A DNA stretch of 64,000 bases from Paraburkholderia fungorum (GTDB taxonomy: Bacteria > Pseudomonadota > Gammaproteobacteria > Burkholderiales > Burkholderiaceae), in the NCBI RefSeq assembly GCF_902833645.1, contig NZ_CADFGE010000008.1:310001-374000 (forward strand), given 5' to 3'. Below, piece by piece: positions 25,290-34,792 of the stretch. Position 1 is the first letter of the stretch; each line of letters begins with the position of its first letter. Below the pieces are notes generated by a model that was not told where the DNA came from, ran no database searches, and saw only the letters and a list, made by a program, of their open reading frames with translations. The translations under genes and the position numbers were made by a program.

Positions 25290-25700
25290 ATGAAAGAGAG
25301 GGCAACCGTTTTATGTGTCCGGGACAACCGTGTCTTGCTGGTTGCCAGGCTGAGATCGCGATGGGCGCTTCCGGGCGGCCGAATCCGCCGAGGGGAAGCA
25401 CCTCACGAAGCCGCACTGCGTGAGCTGGCGGAGGAAACGACACTCACCGCGACCGAATTGACTTACCTTTTTCAGTTCAGCGGGTTCAACACGCTGCACT
25501 ATGTATTCTTCGCCGACGTGGCGTATGAATCGGTTGCGCAGGCGAGCAACGAAATCACCCGATGCAAATGGTTCCCGCCCGTCAAGATCGGGACGCTTTC
25601 CGCGAGTGTGCCGACCCGGGGAATCGTCGAGCTTTTCCTTGGCCGCGTGGTCGCTGCTGAACACGGCGGTTTGCAGCAGATGTCGGAGCAAGTCGAGTGA
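25290..25700 (+). CDS. Nudix hydrolase
   Basis: The 136-residue enzyme has a clear Nudix box: Gly30, Glu36, then REL-x-EE at 44-49, with Thr in place of the last Gly. It should hydrolyse a nucleoside diphosphate linked to another group, with magnesium held by the box glutamates. The N-terminal ATVLCVRDNRVLLVARLRSRW strand pair is typical. The ATG at 25290 gives the family length; the frame is open upstream without a site. The substrate cannot be told from sequence. No operon partner. Confidence 0.88.
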   Translation: MKERATVLCVRDNRVLLVARLRSRWALPGGRIRRGEAPHEAALRELAEETTLTATELTYLFQFSGFNTLHYVFFADVAYESVAQASNEITRCKWFPPVKIGTLSASVPTRGIVELFLGRVVAAEHGGLQQMSEQVE

Positions 25701-25871
25701 ATAACCTCAACGCCACCCCGGATCCGCCGAAAAGAACAGCGTCCGGCGCCGTGATGGCGCAGGACCGTGAGCGCACAACAGTCCCTCGACTCTTTCGAAA
25801 GAGACGTTCGCGCCAGCCACAAGACATTGAGCGCGCGGCCGCTTTGAACAGCCGCGCACCTGCCTGCAACG

Positions 25872-26744
25872 TCAGACAGCTTGACCCGCGCCGAGGTCTG
25901 CCCCTGTTGTCGGATCCGAGCTCGTATCCGACGCAGTTCGCGACGCCATCGACTGCAGCACCTTTACATCCCGCTTCGATACATTGACCGTGGCCGTTCC
26001 GTCCCCTCCATCCACGGCAGGCGCCGGGGAGGCGACGAACTCCCATTCTGGCCCTTCATTCCACGGTCCGCGCGGTGCGTCCTCGCCTTCCGACATCTTG
26101 TAGTACACGCTGGTGTACTGCGGTACGCCAGGCAGTTTGCCTTGAGGAAAGTTGGGCTGGATCGAATGCAAAGCTTTCTCGAACGATTTCTGGTGGGCAA
26201 TTTCGCGGGTCATCAGAAATCCCAGTGCTTCCTTGATGCCCGGGTCGTCGGTGACGTTAATGAGGCGTTCATAGACAATCTTCGCGCGAGCCTCCGCCGC
26301 AATGTTCGAGCGCAGATCGGCCGTGGGTTCGCCGATCGTGTCGACATAGGACGCAGACCAGGGGACACCCGCCGAATTGGTGAGGGCTGGGCCACCGCCG
26401 TACAGCAAAGCCGTCGTGTGCGAGTCGTTTCCGCCACCGGTCATCGAACGATATAGCTCGGCCTCCGCTTCGACGGCTTCGGCCAGTTGGCCCTTCGCAC
26501 TTTTGTTCAACATCGCAACGATCGACCCGACAATCTCCAGATGGCTGAGTTCTTCGGTTGCGATATCGAACAGCATGTCCTTGCGCCCCGGGTCATCTTC
26601 ACTGACCGCCTGGGTGAAGTATCGGCACGCGGCACCCAGTTCTCCCTGGGGGCCGCCGAATTGCTCGAGCAGCAAATTCGCAAGACCCGGGTTCGGCGCG
26701 GCAACCCGCACGGTGTACTGAAGGCGTTTGTTGTGGATAAACAT
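25872..26744 (-). CDS. Manganese (non-haem) catalase
   Basis: The 290-residue protein is a dimanganese catalase that breaks hydrogen peroxide into water and oxygen. Expected metal ligands are present: Glu35 (GELGAA), Glu65 and His68 (TEELSHLE), Glu151 (AAEARAK) and His184 (REIAHQKSF). The C-terminal tail is variable and Ser/Thr-rich, as usual. The ATG at 26744 has GGAGAAG upstream, and the longer open frame to 26957 is not conserved-looking. It is often part of a general stress set in related bacteria. It stands alone here. Confidence 0.92.
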   Translation of the reverse strand: MFIHNKRLQYTVRVAAPNPGLANLLLEQFGGPQGELGAACRYFTQAVSEDDPGRKDMLFDIATEELSHLEIVGSIVAMLNKSAKGQLAEAVEAEAELYRSMTGGGNDSHTTALLYGGGPALTNSAGVPWSASYVDTIGEPTADLRSNIAAEARAKIVYERLINVTDDPGIKEALGFLMTREIAHQKSFEKALHSIQPNFPQGKLPGVPQYTSVYYKMSEGEDAPRGPWNEGPEWEFVASPAPAVDGGDGTATVNVSKRDVKVLQSMASRTASDTSSDPTTGADLGAGQAV

Positions 26745-27469
26745 GAGACTTCTCCGGTGACTGGCCGAAGCAATTCCCCCTGTGGGGTGCGAGGAACGGT
26801 TACGTGCCTGTACCCGCGTGGAATCGCGTACGACCGTGGATTGATCAACCCGGACGGCGGCACAGCCAGACGGCTGCCCGCACCCAACGACGGGCGCCCG
26901 GCTCTCAGAGCGGACGCTCTGGCGGATGCCCGGCGAAATTGCCGAGCATGGCAACACAGTGCCGCACGAATCCCAGCATGCGCTGTGCCCAGCTCACCCA
27001 TTTAGTCAACACACCGACAGTGGGCCGCGTGGGGCGACGCTTAAGCAAGTTCAACGATTCGGCGGTGCGCAAAACTGTAATACAGGGCCGTTAGATCGTA
27101 ATTTTCGACGAACAGACGGGTGCCGTGATCATCCGCCAAATCTCCCCCACCAGGCTCTTCCGGATTGTCTGCAAGCGCGGGCGCTCGTCAGAATAGTCTG
27201 GCGCAACGTAGTGGATGCGCCATGCATCGGGCACGGCATGAATGTGGAAGGACTGTGCTGAAACTGAGCTCTCAGACTGGCTTCGCCCCCGTCATTTCCC
27301 TTGAACCATCGCCGCCCCAAAAGACCCTCCAACTTGATTTTAAACGGCCCGGTTCGACGCCAAGGCGTCATTGCGACTCGACGGTTGGACGACCGCTTAC
27401 CCTCAGCACACAACCGGCGACTACCGACGCGGGAGGCACTCAGCCTCGTCGCAATGAACCAGCAACGCC
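26745..27469. other. 725-base gap, no convincing gene
   Basis: Frames on both strands are short and Arg/Pro-rich, as expected for chance frames in GC-rich DNA. The first 100 bases should carry the catalase promoter. Nothing else is recognised. Confidence 0.4.
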
Positions 27470-28600
27470 TTATCCGGGTTTGCCAGCACGCGGGAGCGAC
27501 ACTGAAAATGAGGTCTCCGTCTCGTCGGAGCGCGCTTCGATCGCACCATTGTGGGCCTTGGCAATTTCGCTCGCTATATACAGGCCCAGTCCGAGATTAC
27601 GCGCCCTGTCGTCTTTGCTCTGCTGTTCGTCCCCCCGCATCAGGGGATCGAAGATACGCGCCAGTGTCGCGCGCTCAATAGCCGGTCCACGGTTGCTAAC
27701 GTCGATACGGACATGCGTCACGTCGCACGTCACCATCACGCGCACCGGAGTGTCCTGAGCCCCATACTTGAGCGCATTGAGTACGAGGTTTCCGAGCAAT
27801 TGCTGCAGGCGCTGGCCGTCCCAGACTCCTTGTGAATCCCCCGTCACGTGCAGCTCAATCTGCCTGTCCGGATGAATGGCTCGCAACTCTTCCAGTTCTT
27901 CAGCAAGCACGTCCGCGAGATTGACACGCTTGGGTATCACGTTGATGCCCAAGCCCAGTCTGGTCCGATTGAAATCGCACAGGTCATCCAGCAACGCCTG
28001 CATCCGGGCCCCGCTGCGTATCAGGCGACCTGCTGCGTCCGATACTTGCTCCCCGGCATTCAGTGCTTCAAGATACGACGCAGTCATCTGGATCGCCTGG
28101 AGAGGGCTGCGCATGTCGTGCCCGAGCATGCCAAGCAGGAGATTACGGCTCTGCTCAACCTGCGCGCTGAAAAAGTCGACCGATTCCGCAAGTGCCTGAT
28201 CGATCGCCTCATTGAAGCGAATGACGTCGTCCAGATGAGGTGCGTCGGGCGCGCAATCGTCCATCCACAAGCGGAGTACGCTTGCGCGCAGCGCGCGATA
28301 TTCGGCCGTGAGTTGTTTGATGTTAAAGCCGGACCGTGCCCTCAGAAGGGCGTGCGTTTGCGCGGCGGTTTCGGTCGCATTGATTGGAGCGGGGGCCCGC
28401 CCGACTGATTTTTCGTACTGTGCTTCCCTCGTCTGTGCAGTCTGCAGGTCTTTTGCCACCGCGCGCAGGATCTCTGGCGCATGGTCTCGCAACGCCGACG
28501 GTTCCATAATTGCCGCAGCCGGCACGAAGGAGGCGGCGAACGCCTCCCATTGCGCCAGAATCGGCTCTGATTGCCGCAAGATAAAGTCAGCAAGTCGCAT
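27470..28600 (-). CDS. Sensor histidine kinase (soluble)
   Basis: This 376-residue kinase has no membrane segment. Residues 1-155 form an RsbRD-like helical N-terminal domain. The H-box GHDMRSPLQAI follows near 165, then the N-box LLGNLVLNALKYG, a G1-like VSNRGPAI (a variant of DNGPGI) and G2 GLGLYIASEIAKAHNG. It should autophosphorylate in response to a cytosolic signal and pass phosphate to a response regulator, which is not encoded nearby, so it is an orphan kinase. CTGGAGA precedes the ATG. Confidence 0.88.
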   Translation of the reverse strand: MRLADFILRQSEPILAQWEAFAASFVPAAAIMEPSALRDHAPEILRAVAKDLQTAQTREAQYEKSVGRAPAPINATETAAQTHALLRARSGFNIKQLTAEYRALRASVLRLWMDDCAPDAPHLDDVIRFNEAIDQALAESVDFFSAQVEQSRNLLLGMLGHDMRSPLQAIQMTASYLEALNAGEQVSDAAGRLIRSGARMQALLDDLCDFNRTRLGLGINVIPKRVNLADVLAEELEELRAIHPDRQIELHVTGDSQGVWDGQRLQQLLGNLVLNALKYGAQDTPVRVMVTCDVTHVRIDVSNRGPAIERATLARIFDPLMRGDEQQSKDDRARNLGLGLYIASEIAKAHNGAIEARSDETETSFSVSLPRAGKPG

Positions 28601-28769
28601 AGAAGCGTCTCCAGGGCGAGTCGGATATCCGCACAGCCGCCCCTATGGTACGCGCAAATCAGGGACGAACATCGATCGAAAAGGCGGGAGCGGCCGTTTG
28701 CGCGACGCAGCCGAACGTCACAAAATGACCAAACCCGGAAGCCCGGATCGTTGATCAAGCTTCGGAAGA

Positions 28770-29666
28770 CTAAATACGCCGCGGTATGGCCTCTGCGAAA
28801 AAATCGGTGACTTGTCGCACACGCGCCGGTACAAATCGGCGTCTTGGCCAGATGAGACTTATGTCTCTGGCGTCGCCTATAAATTCGTCCAGAACGGTGA
28901 TGACGTCCGGATGTCGGAGGTCATCGGCGAGAGAGATCCTGGCAAACAGGCCGACTCCCACACCGGCTAAAACACCAGCCCGGATCGTTTCGATACTGTT
29001 GGACGTGAGATTTCCGCGCACGGACACGCTAAATCTACCCTCTGGCCCTACAAAAGGCCAATGCGTCGGCTCCGTCAAGCCGCGATATACAAGGCAATTG
29101 TGATCAACGAGTTCGGCCGGCGTCTTTGGCATTCCGCGTTGCTCGAAGTAGCGACGGGATCCGACGCAGACGAGAGGCGTGCTGGCCACGCGCCTGACGA
29201 TCGCGTCAGGATCGTTCACGGGCCCCACCCGGATCGCCAGATCAATCCCATCTTCCACCATATCTCGCACGAAGTCCGAGAGAATGAGATCCACCTGAAG
29301 GCCAGGATTGAGTGATAGCAGATCGGGGATAAGCGGCAAAACATGAAGACGGCCAAAAGTACCTGATGCGGCAATCCTGATCGGACCCGAGACACTATGC
29401 GTGCTGCTGGTCAGCTCGCTATCGGCATCATCCATCTCGTCAAGCAGCGGTTTGGTCCGGTCGTAATATCTCTGCCCCTGATCCGTCAGGGTCACGCTGC
29501 GCGTACTTCGGATAAATAGCGCCACCCCGAGGCGTCTCTCGAGCGCGCCGATAGCCTTGCTGATGGCCGACTGTGAATCGCCGGTTCTACGCGCGGCGGC
29601 GGTAAAACCGCCTGCTTCAACTACGGCTATGAAGGCGTTTAACTCCTGGAATCGATCCACCTCCAT
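28770..29666 (-). CDS. LysR-family regulator
   Basis: This 298-residue LysR protein of the PA2877/DmlR-like group has the HTH FIAVVEAGGFTAAARRTGDSQSAISKAIGALE near 12-43, and an effector domain with DGIDLAIRVGPVNDPDAIVRR. It is divergent from an SDR gene 98 bases away, the classical layout of a LysR regulator and its target. An AT-rich stretch (29680-29710) in the gap could hold the binding site. Confidence 0.9.
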   Translation of the reverse strand: MEVDRFQELNAFIAVVEAGGFTAAARRTGDSQSAISKAIGALERRLGVALFIRSTRSVTLTDQGQRYYDRTKPLLDEMDDADSELTSSTHSVSGPIRIAASGTFGRLHVLPLIPDLLSLNPGLQVDLILSDFVRDMVEDGIDLAIRVGPVNDPDAIVRRVASTPLVCVGSRRYFEQRGMPKTPAELVDHNCLVYRGLTEPTHWPFVGPEGRFSVSVRGNLTSNSIETIRAGVLAGVGVGLFARISLADDLRHPDVITVLDEFIGDARDISLIWPRRRFVPARVRQVTDFFAEAIPRRI

Positions 29667-29764
29667 TCCTCCCGGGAATTAATATTATGCAAATTTAAGT
29701 CATTATCATTGATTCCGACATCACCCACAATCCAGCTTTCTCCACACGTTGAAGGACTGGTGTC

Positions 29765-30559
29765 ATGAATATCGATCTTACTGGCCGCAAGGCGGTCGTT
29801 ACTGGGTCAACGGCAGGCATCGGCCGAGCCATTGCAGAAGGACTGGGGCGCGCGGGCGCCGCGGTCGTGATCAACGGCCGCACAGAGAAGCGCGTCTCCA
29901 CGGCACTTCGTGAGCTTCGCGAACTCTTGCCAAAGGCGGAGTTTACCGGCGTGATCGCGGATCTTTCGACCCCGGAAGGCGCGGCAAAGTTGTTCGCGCA
30001 GGCGCCGGATGCGGACATTCTCGTCAACAATGTGGGTACGGGGCGTCCGAAGTCCTTCTTCGAAATTGAGGACAGCGAGTGGATCGATCTCTTCGAACTT
30101 AACGTCATGAGCGGCATTCGCGCCGCCCGCCACTATGTGCCGAACATGACGAAGCGCGGCTGGGGACGCGTCGTCTTCATCAGTAGCGAGTCCGCGCTGG
30201 CCATCCCCAAGGACATGATCGACTACGCCACGACCAAGACCGCTCAACTCGCGATTGCGAGGGGCTTGGCCGAGGTGGTCGGCGGAACGGGCGTCACCGT
30301 TAATTCGGTTCTCCCTGGTCCGACGAATTCGGAGATCATGGGCGGTTGGGCGCAGGCGAACGCAGATGCGCAAGGCATTTCGCGTGAAGAAGCCGAGCAG
30401 CAGTTCCTGAAAACGAATCGCCCGACCACGCTCCTCAATCGCTTCGCGACGACCGAAGAAGTCGCAAACCTGGTCGTCTATGTCTGCTCGGAGCAGGCGT
30501 CGGCGACAACGGGCACTTCCTTGCGTGTCGACGGCGGTGTCGTTCGGACCATTGCATAG
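29765..30559 (+). CDS. SDR-family oxidoreductase
   Basis: The 264-residue classical SDR has TGSTAGIG at the cofactor site, NNVG for NNAG, catalytic Ser in ISSESALA and YATTK as the YxxxK motif. It ends in GTSLRVDGGVVRTIA. The ATG directly follows GTGTC at 29765. It is the likely target of the divergent LysR gene. The substrate is unknown; the branch resembles 3-oxoacyl-ACP reductase-like enzymes. Confidence 0.88.
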   Translation: MNIDLTGRKAVVTGSTAGIGRAIAEGLGRAGAAVVINGRTEKRVSTALRELRELLPKAEFTGVIADLSTPEGAAKLFAQAPDADILVNNVGTGRPKSFFEIEDSEWIDLFELNVMSGIRAARHYVPNMTKRGWGRVVFISSESALAIPKDMIDYATTKTAQLAIARGLAEVVGGTGVTVNSVLPGPTNSEIMGGWAQANADAQGISREEAEQQFLKTNRPTTLLNRFATTEEVANLVVYVCSEQASATTGTSLRVDGGVVRTIA

Positions 30560-30768
30560 GTCGCGCGCTTTTTCGCTCGTTCAACGCGGCTTCGGGAAGG
30601 GCCAAACCATCGGTTCCTTCCTGGAGTAGACGACAGCCCAAGTTGAATGTGGCAGCTTTCGTACGAGTATTACCAAACAAAATAGCCGCCTGGAGTTGCC
30701 TTAATCGCGCCGACCGGTTGATGCATGGTGACACGTCGGCGCCACGACAACCGACGTCGCGTGAAACG

Positions 30769-31674
30769 TCAGCGCAGACTGCTGAATAGCCGAGCGACCA
30801 GATCGCGCAGCCAGCGATTGCCCGCTTCGTGGTGATAGCGCGCGTGCCAGTGCTGCCGCACCGCAAATCCCTCCACCGGTATCGGACACGGACGCACCGA
30901 CAAGTCATTCACCTTGGCCAACGTCTCGCCGATATGCCGCGGCAGCGTGGCAATCAGATCGGTGCTCTTGATGATGGCGCCGAGCCCGAGAAAACCCGGT
31001 AACTCGAGTACGACGTCCCGTTCAACCTGTTCGCGCACAAGCGCCTGCTCCAGCAGTTGCGCCCCGGTCCCCGCCGCGATGGCGACGTGCCCTTCCGCGC
31101 GGTACTGCTTAAGCCCCAGTTTCGCGCGCACCCGAGGGTGATGCTTGTTCAGCAAACACACCCAGTCCTGCGTGTACAACTGCTGCTGATAAATGCCGCC
31201 GCCGAGCCAGGGCACATGACCGATCGCAAGGTCTGCCTCACCTGATTCCAGCGCGCGTTCGGTATTGCCGTCGATTCTGGCCGCTTCGAGGCGGATCCCA
31301 GGCGCCTGCGCGCGCACGTGCGCCAGCATGCGCGGAAGAAGCGTGATGTGGCTCGCGTCGGTCATGCAGATGCGGAACCGCCGCTTTGCGGTGGTGGGAT
31401 CGAAGGCAATCTCCCACGCAGCGAAGCGCCGCAGCGATTCGAGAATCTCCCGGCACGGACCGATCAGCGCATCGGCTTGCGGCGTCGGCGCCATACCGCC
31501 AGGGGTACGTATGAACAGCGGGTCTTGCAGATGCGCTCGCAAACGCCCGAGCCAGATGCTGATCGTCGGCTGGCTTTGGCCGAGCTGCTCCGCGACGCGC
31601 GTGACGCTGCGGACATCGTAGAGAAGGTCGAAGAGCTGCAGCAGCTTCAGATCGGGGAGTTCTGCCGGGTTCAT
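30769..31674 (-). CDS. LysR-family regulator (NahR/NodD-like)
   Basis: The 301-residue regulator starts MNPAELPDLKLLQLFDLLYD and has the HTH SVTRVAEQLGQSQPTISIWLGRLR, as in the NahR/DntR/LinR branch that senses aromatic or chlorinated compounds. Start 31674 is chosen because longer frames add an implausible Cys-rich leader. It is divergent from the five-gene operon at 31770-35622. A perfect 14-base palindrome lies in the gap. It probably activates that operon on binding a pathway compound. Confidence 0.88.
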   Translation of the reverse strand: MNPAELPDLKLLQLFDLLYDVRSVTRVAEQLGQSQPTISIWLGRLRAHLQDPLFIRTPGGMAPTPQADALIGPCREILESLRRFAAWEIAFDPTTAKRRFRICMTDASHITLLPRMLAHVRAQAPGIRLEAARIDGNTERALESGEADLAIGHVPWLGGGIYQQQLYTQDWVCLLNKHHPRVRAKLGLKQYRAEGHVAIAAGTGAQLLEQALVREQVERDVVLELPGFLGLGAIIKSTDLIATLPRHIGETLAKVNDLSVRPCPIPVEGFAVRQHWHARYHHEAGNRWLRDLVARLFSSLR

Positions 31675-31691
31675 AGCAATATTGTCTGGCG

Positions 31692-31705
31692 CAATGACGT
31701 CATTG
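31692..31705. promoter_or_regulatory. 14-base palindrome between LysR gene and operon
   Basis: CAATGACGTCATTG is a perfect palindrome in the 95-base divergent gap. Position and symmetry suit an operator for the adjacent LysR protein. Confidence 0.5.
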
Positions 31706-31769
31706 TATCCATTGCATTGCGCACATGAGCACCAGATCATATCGTGGTCTCCACATCAAGGAGACGGCA

Positions 31770-32720
31770 GTGAAGATTGCGATTTTAGGTGCGGGTGCTC
31801 TGGGCTGTGCCATCGGCGCCGCGCTGACCGAAAGCGGCAACGAAGTCTGGTTGCTGAACCGCTCGGCGGCCCATGTGGAGGCCATGCGGCGCGACGGTCT
31901 GTGCGTGGACGACGCGAATGGTTCGCGTCGTGTGAAGGTAAAAGCGACGACACGTGCCGCCGAAGCCGGCGCCGCCGATCTGGTGGTCGTGCTGGTCAAG
32001 TCGTTTCATACCGACGCAGCGATGCGCGGCGCGCTGGACCTGATCGGACCCGACACGCTGGTCCTGTCGTTGCAGAATGGCCTCGGGCACGAAGATGTGC
32101 TCGCCGACATCGTCGGGCGCGAGCGCGTGCTGGCCGGCAAGACGTACGTCGGCGGCGTGATGCGCAATCCAGGGCATATCGAGTCAGGCGTGGCCGGCAA
32201 GGCGACCTATATCGGCGAACTCGATGGCCGGATAACGTCCCGCGTGACGGCGATTGCTGAAACCTTCAATGCCGCCGGACTGGCCACCACGGTCAGCGAC
32301 AACATTGTCGGCACGATGTGGGACAAGCTGCTGGTCAATGTCGCAACCGGCGCGCTGTCCGCCACCACGGGCCTGACCTACGGCCAGCTATACGACGAAC
32401 CGCTTCTGAAAGCGGCCGCGCTCGCGGCTGTCGCCGAAGCGATCGCGGTCGCCCACGCCGCCGGTGTGACGCTCTCCACAACGGATCCTGAACGCCCGTG
32501 GAACCTGGCAGGCGAAGGACTTTCGTCGAGGTTCAAGACCTCGATGCTGCAAAGCCTCGAAAAAGGCTCCATCACCGAAATCGACTTTATCAACGGCGCG
32601 GTCGTGCGCCGGGGACAACGGTACGGTGTGCCGACACCCGTCAACGCGACGCTGGTCGCGTGCATCAAGGGCATCGAGCGCGCCATGACCGATCGACAGC
32701 ACAAGGAGACAACCGCATGA
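31770..32720 (+). CDS. Ketopantoate reductase (PanE/ApbA)-family oxidoreductase
   Basis: The 316-residue protein starts at a GTG with AAGGAG upstream, giving MKIAILGAGALGCAIG with the GxGxxG cofactor motif at 7-12. The DLVVVLVKSFHT segment, VLSLQNGLGHED and KLLVNVATGALSA are family hallmarks; the catalytic Lys lies in DKLLVN. It should reduce or oxidise a 2-keto/2-hydroxy acid with NADP. As first gene of a CoA-transferase operon it is unlikely to serve pantothenate synthesis. Its stop overlaps the next start by ATGA. Confidence 0.85.
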   Translation: MKIAILGAGALGCAIGAALTESGNEVWLLNRSAAHVEAMRRDGLCVDDANGSRRVKVKATTRAAEAGAADLVVVLVKSFHTDAAMRGALDLIGPDTLVLSLQNGLGHEDVLADIVGRERVLAGKTYVGGVMRNPGHIESGVAGKATYIGELDGRITSRVTAIAETFNAAGLATTVSDNIVGTMWDKLLVNVATGALSATTGLTYGQLYDEPLLKAAALAAVAEAIAVAHAAGVTLSTTDPERPWNLAGEGLSSRFKTSMLQSLEKGSITEIDFINGAVVRRGQRYGVPTPVNATLVACIKGIERAMTDRQHKETTA

Positions 32721-33109
32721 ACGGTAGCAAGGCTTATCTGGAGCATGTCGCCATCTGGGTGAAGGACATCCACTGGCACATCCGGTTCTTCGAAGACGTT
32801 TTCGGCATGACGATGCGCGAGGTCGACGGCACCGTCGACGAACCACGACAGTACTGGACGCTCGGCGGTTTGCAGTTCATCCATAACCCGAAGCATGACG
32901 CGCCCGAAGGCCGCCTTGGGCACCTCGGCGTGATGTGTGAGGACATGGAGGCCGCGCTGGCTGCCGCGCAAAAGTATGACGTCAGCGAAATGCCACAGGG
33001 CCGCAACTGGTTGCGCCTCCCGGACGGCCTCGCCATCGAACTGATCCAGGCCCGGCCGGCATCGTGCGTGGCGCGGGCGCTGGACATCAATCCCCGCTCG
33101 GAGGTTTGA
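32717..33109 (+). CDS. VOC (glyoxalase/dioxygenase superfamily) protein
   Basis: The 130-residue protein has the two beta-alpha-beta-beta-beta units of the VOC fold. LEHVAIWVKDIHWHIRFFEDVFGM is the first strand-helix, and LGHLGVMCEDMEAALAAAQ begins the second, ending LPDGLAIELIQ with a metal-type Glu. His and Glu candidates sit at the usual places. Members isomerise, cleave or epimerise small acids using a divalent metal. It overlaps the PanE-like gene by four bases. Confidence 0.85.
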   Translation: MNGSKAYLEHVAIWVKDIHWHIRFFEDVFGMTMREVDGTVDEPRQYWTLGGLQFIHNPKHDAPEGRLGHLGVMCEDMEAALAAAQKYDVSEMPQGRNWLRLPDGLAIELIQARPASCVARALDINPRSEV

Positions 33110-33110
33110 G

Positions 33111-33569
33111 ATGCCGATCGTCGATAAGTATTGGGACGATGCCCGCGAGGGTGACGAGTGCGTGAGCCCGAGCTATACGGTAACGAAGGAGCGCATTCTG
33201 GCCTATGCAGACCTGACAGGCGATCACACACCGGTTCACGTGGACGAGGAATACGCAAACGCGAGCCACTTCGGTTCGATCGTTGCACACGGTCTGTTTG
33301 GCCTGTCTATCGCCGACGGGCTCAAGACCCAGAGCGACTACCGCTTCCTGCCGGGTATGTCGCTCGGCTGGACGTGGGACTTCAACCTGCCCATCAAGGT
33401 CAACGACGTGCTGCACGTGAAATTCCGTGTGGGCGTGATGCGCGCGAGCCGGAGCCGTCCCGACTGGGGGATCGTCGTACTGCCGTCCGAACTGATTAAT
33501 CAGGACGGACATGTCGTCCAGCATGGCGAGCATCGTCTGATGGTGCCGCGCCGCCCGGGAGCATTCTGA
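33111..33569 (+). CDS. MaoC-family hot-dog dehydratase
   Basis: The 152-residue protein carries the hydratase-2 motif with Asp38 and His43 (TGDHTPVHVDEEYA) followed by AHGLFGLSIADGL. Such enzymes hydrate or dehydrate enoyl-CoA thioesters. It begins one base after the VOC stop with GGAGG upstream, and its TGA overlaps the ATG of the CoA-transferase gene. Together they suggest that the pathway acid is activated to a CoA ester and then hydrated or dehydrated. Confidence 0.9.
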   Translation: MPIVDKYWDDAREGDECVSPSYTVTKERILAYADLTGDHTPVHVDEEYANASHFGSIVAHGLFGLSIADGLKTQSDYRFLPGMSLGWTWDFNLPIKVNDVLHVKFRVGVMRASRSRPDWGIVVLPSELINQDGHVVQHGEHRLMVPRRPGAF

Positions 33570-34792
33570 TGCAAGCACGTCCTCTCGAAGGTATTCGCGT
33601 CGTCGATTACAGCCATTTTCTGGCCGGTCCGTATGTGGGGCGCTGTCTCGCGGCGCTCGGCGCCGAAGTCATCAAGGTCGAGCGGCCCGGCAGCGGCGAT
33701 GCGGGTCGTCAGCACGCCACTGTGCTCGACGACGAGCAGAGCGGTTACTTCCTGCAACTGAACATGGGCAAGCGCGGCGTCAGCGTCGACATGCGGGACC
33801 CGCGCGGCAAGGAGTTCATGCAGCGGCTGTGCGATTCGGCGGACGTGTTCGTCGAGAACTACCGGCCGGGTGCGCTGAACAAACTCGGGCTCGGTTATGA
33901 CGAACTGTCCGTGCGAAATCCGCAACTGGTGTACTGCTCGATCTCGGCCTACGGCCATACGGGACCGGACGCGCACCGCGCCGGTTTCGGTCTGATCGCC
34001 GAGGCGAAGAGCGGGATCATGCAGATGATCGGCAATCCCGGTGAGCCGCCGCCACTCATGCGTATCTCGCTTGGCGACATGTACACCGGCATTCACGCGG
34101 TGGCGGCAATCAATGCCGCGCTGCTCGGTCGCGTGAAGAGCGGCCGCGGCCAGCACATCGACATGGCACTCTACGACACGCTGGTGTCGATGCACGAATA
34201 CGCGGTGCAGTGCTACACGATGCAAGGCATCCTGCCGGAGCAGACCGGTCACGACATGCCCACGTCGACGCTTTATGGCGTGTTTCGAGCCGCCGACGGC
34301 GACCTCGTGATCGCGGCCCAGGTGGACGATGCGTGGAAGCGCTTCGCTGCGCTGGTCGAGTCGCATGGAGGACCAGCCGGTTTCGGCACCGATACGCGCT
34401 ATCACACCGGCGCGGGACGCAATGCGAACCGATTGGACATTCTGTCCGTAGTAAAGCCCTGGGTGGCAAGCCAACCGGTCGTGCAAGTGCTCGATCTGCT
34501 GGATAGTATCGAGGTGCCTTGCGCGAAGGTGCAGCGCATTGACGAAGTGCTTGCCGATCCGCAGATCGTGGCGCGCGGCATGGTGGTCGACCAGGAGCAT
34601 CCGCGCTACGGCAAGTTGCGCCTGCCGAACCTGCCCTTCCGTTTCTCCGATTGCGACACGACGATCAGCGAGGTCGCGCCCGATCTCGGTCAGCACAATG
34701 TGGAAGTGGCGCAATCGCTCGGCTTCGGCGCTGCCGAGATCGACGCGATGCAGACAGCAGGTGTGCTGTATTCGAAAGTGAGGTCACGATGA
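33569..34792 (+). CDS. Class III CoA-transferase (CaiB/BaiF family)
   Basis: The 407-residue protein has family hallmarks: LEGIRVVDYSHFLAGPYVGR at the N-terminus, GAEVIKVERP, NMGKRGVSVDMRDPRG, and DMYTGIHAV, in which Asp170 fits the catalytic Asp of formyl-CoA transferase. It should move CoA between two carboxylic acids. It overlaps both neighbours (TGATG and ATGA), so expression is tightly coupled. The acid is unknown. Confidence 0.9.
   Translation: MQARPLEGIRVVDYSHFLAGPYVGRCLAALGAEVIKVERPGSGDAGRQHATVLDDEQSGYFLQLNMGKRGVSVDMRDPRGKEFMQRLCDSADVFVENYRPGALNKLGLGYDELSVRNPQLVYCSISAYGHTGPDAHRAGFGLIAEAKSGIMQMIGNPGEPPPLMRISLGDMYTGIHAVAAINAALLGRVKSGRGQHIDMALYDTLVSMHEYAVQCYTMQGILPEQTGHDMPTSTLYGVFRAADGDLVIAAQVDDAWKRFAALVESHGGPAGFGTDTRYHTGAGRNANRLDILSVVKPWVASQPVVQVLDLLDSIEVPCAKVQRIDEVLADPQIVARGMVVDQEHPRYGKLRLPNLPFRFSDCDTTISEVAPDLGQHNVEVAQSLGFGAAEIDAMQTAGVLYSKVRSR

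Noticed and set aside
30435..30908. Minus-strand frame overlapping the SDR end
   Set aside because: Arg-rich, no start site, no motif; overlaps two supported genes.
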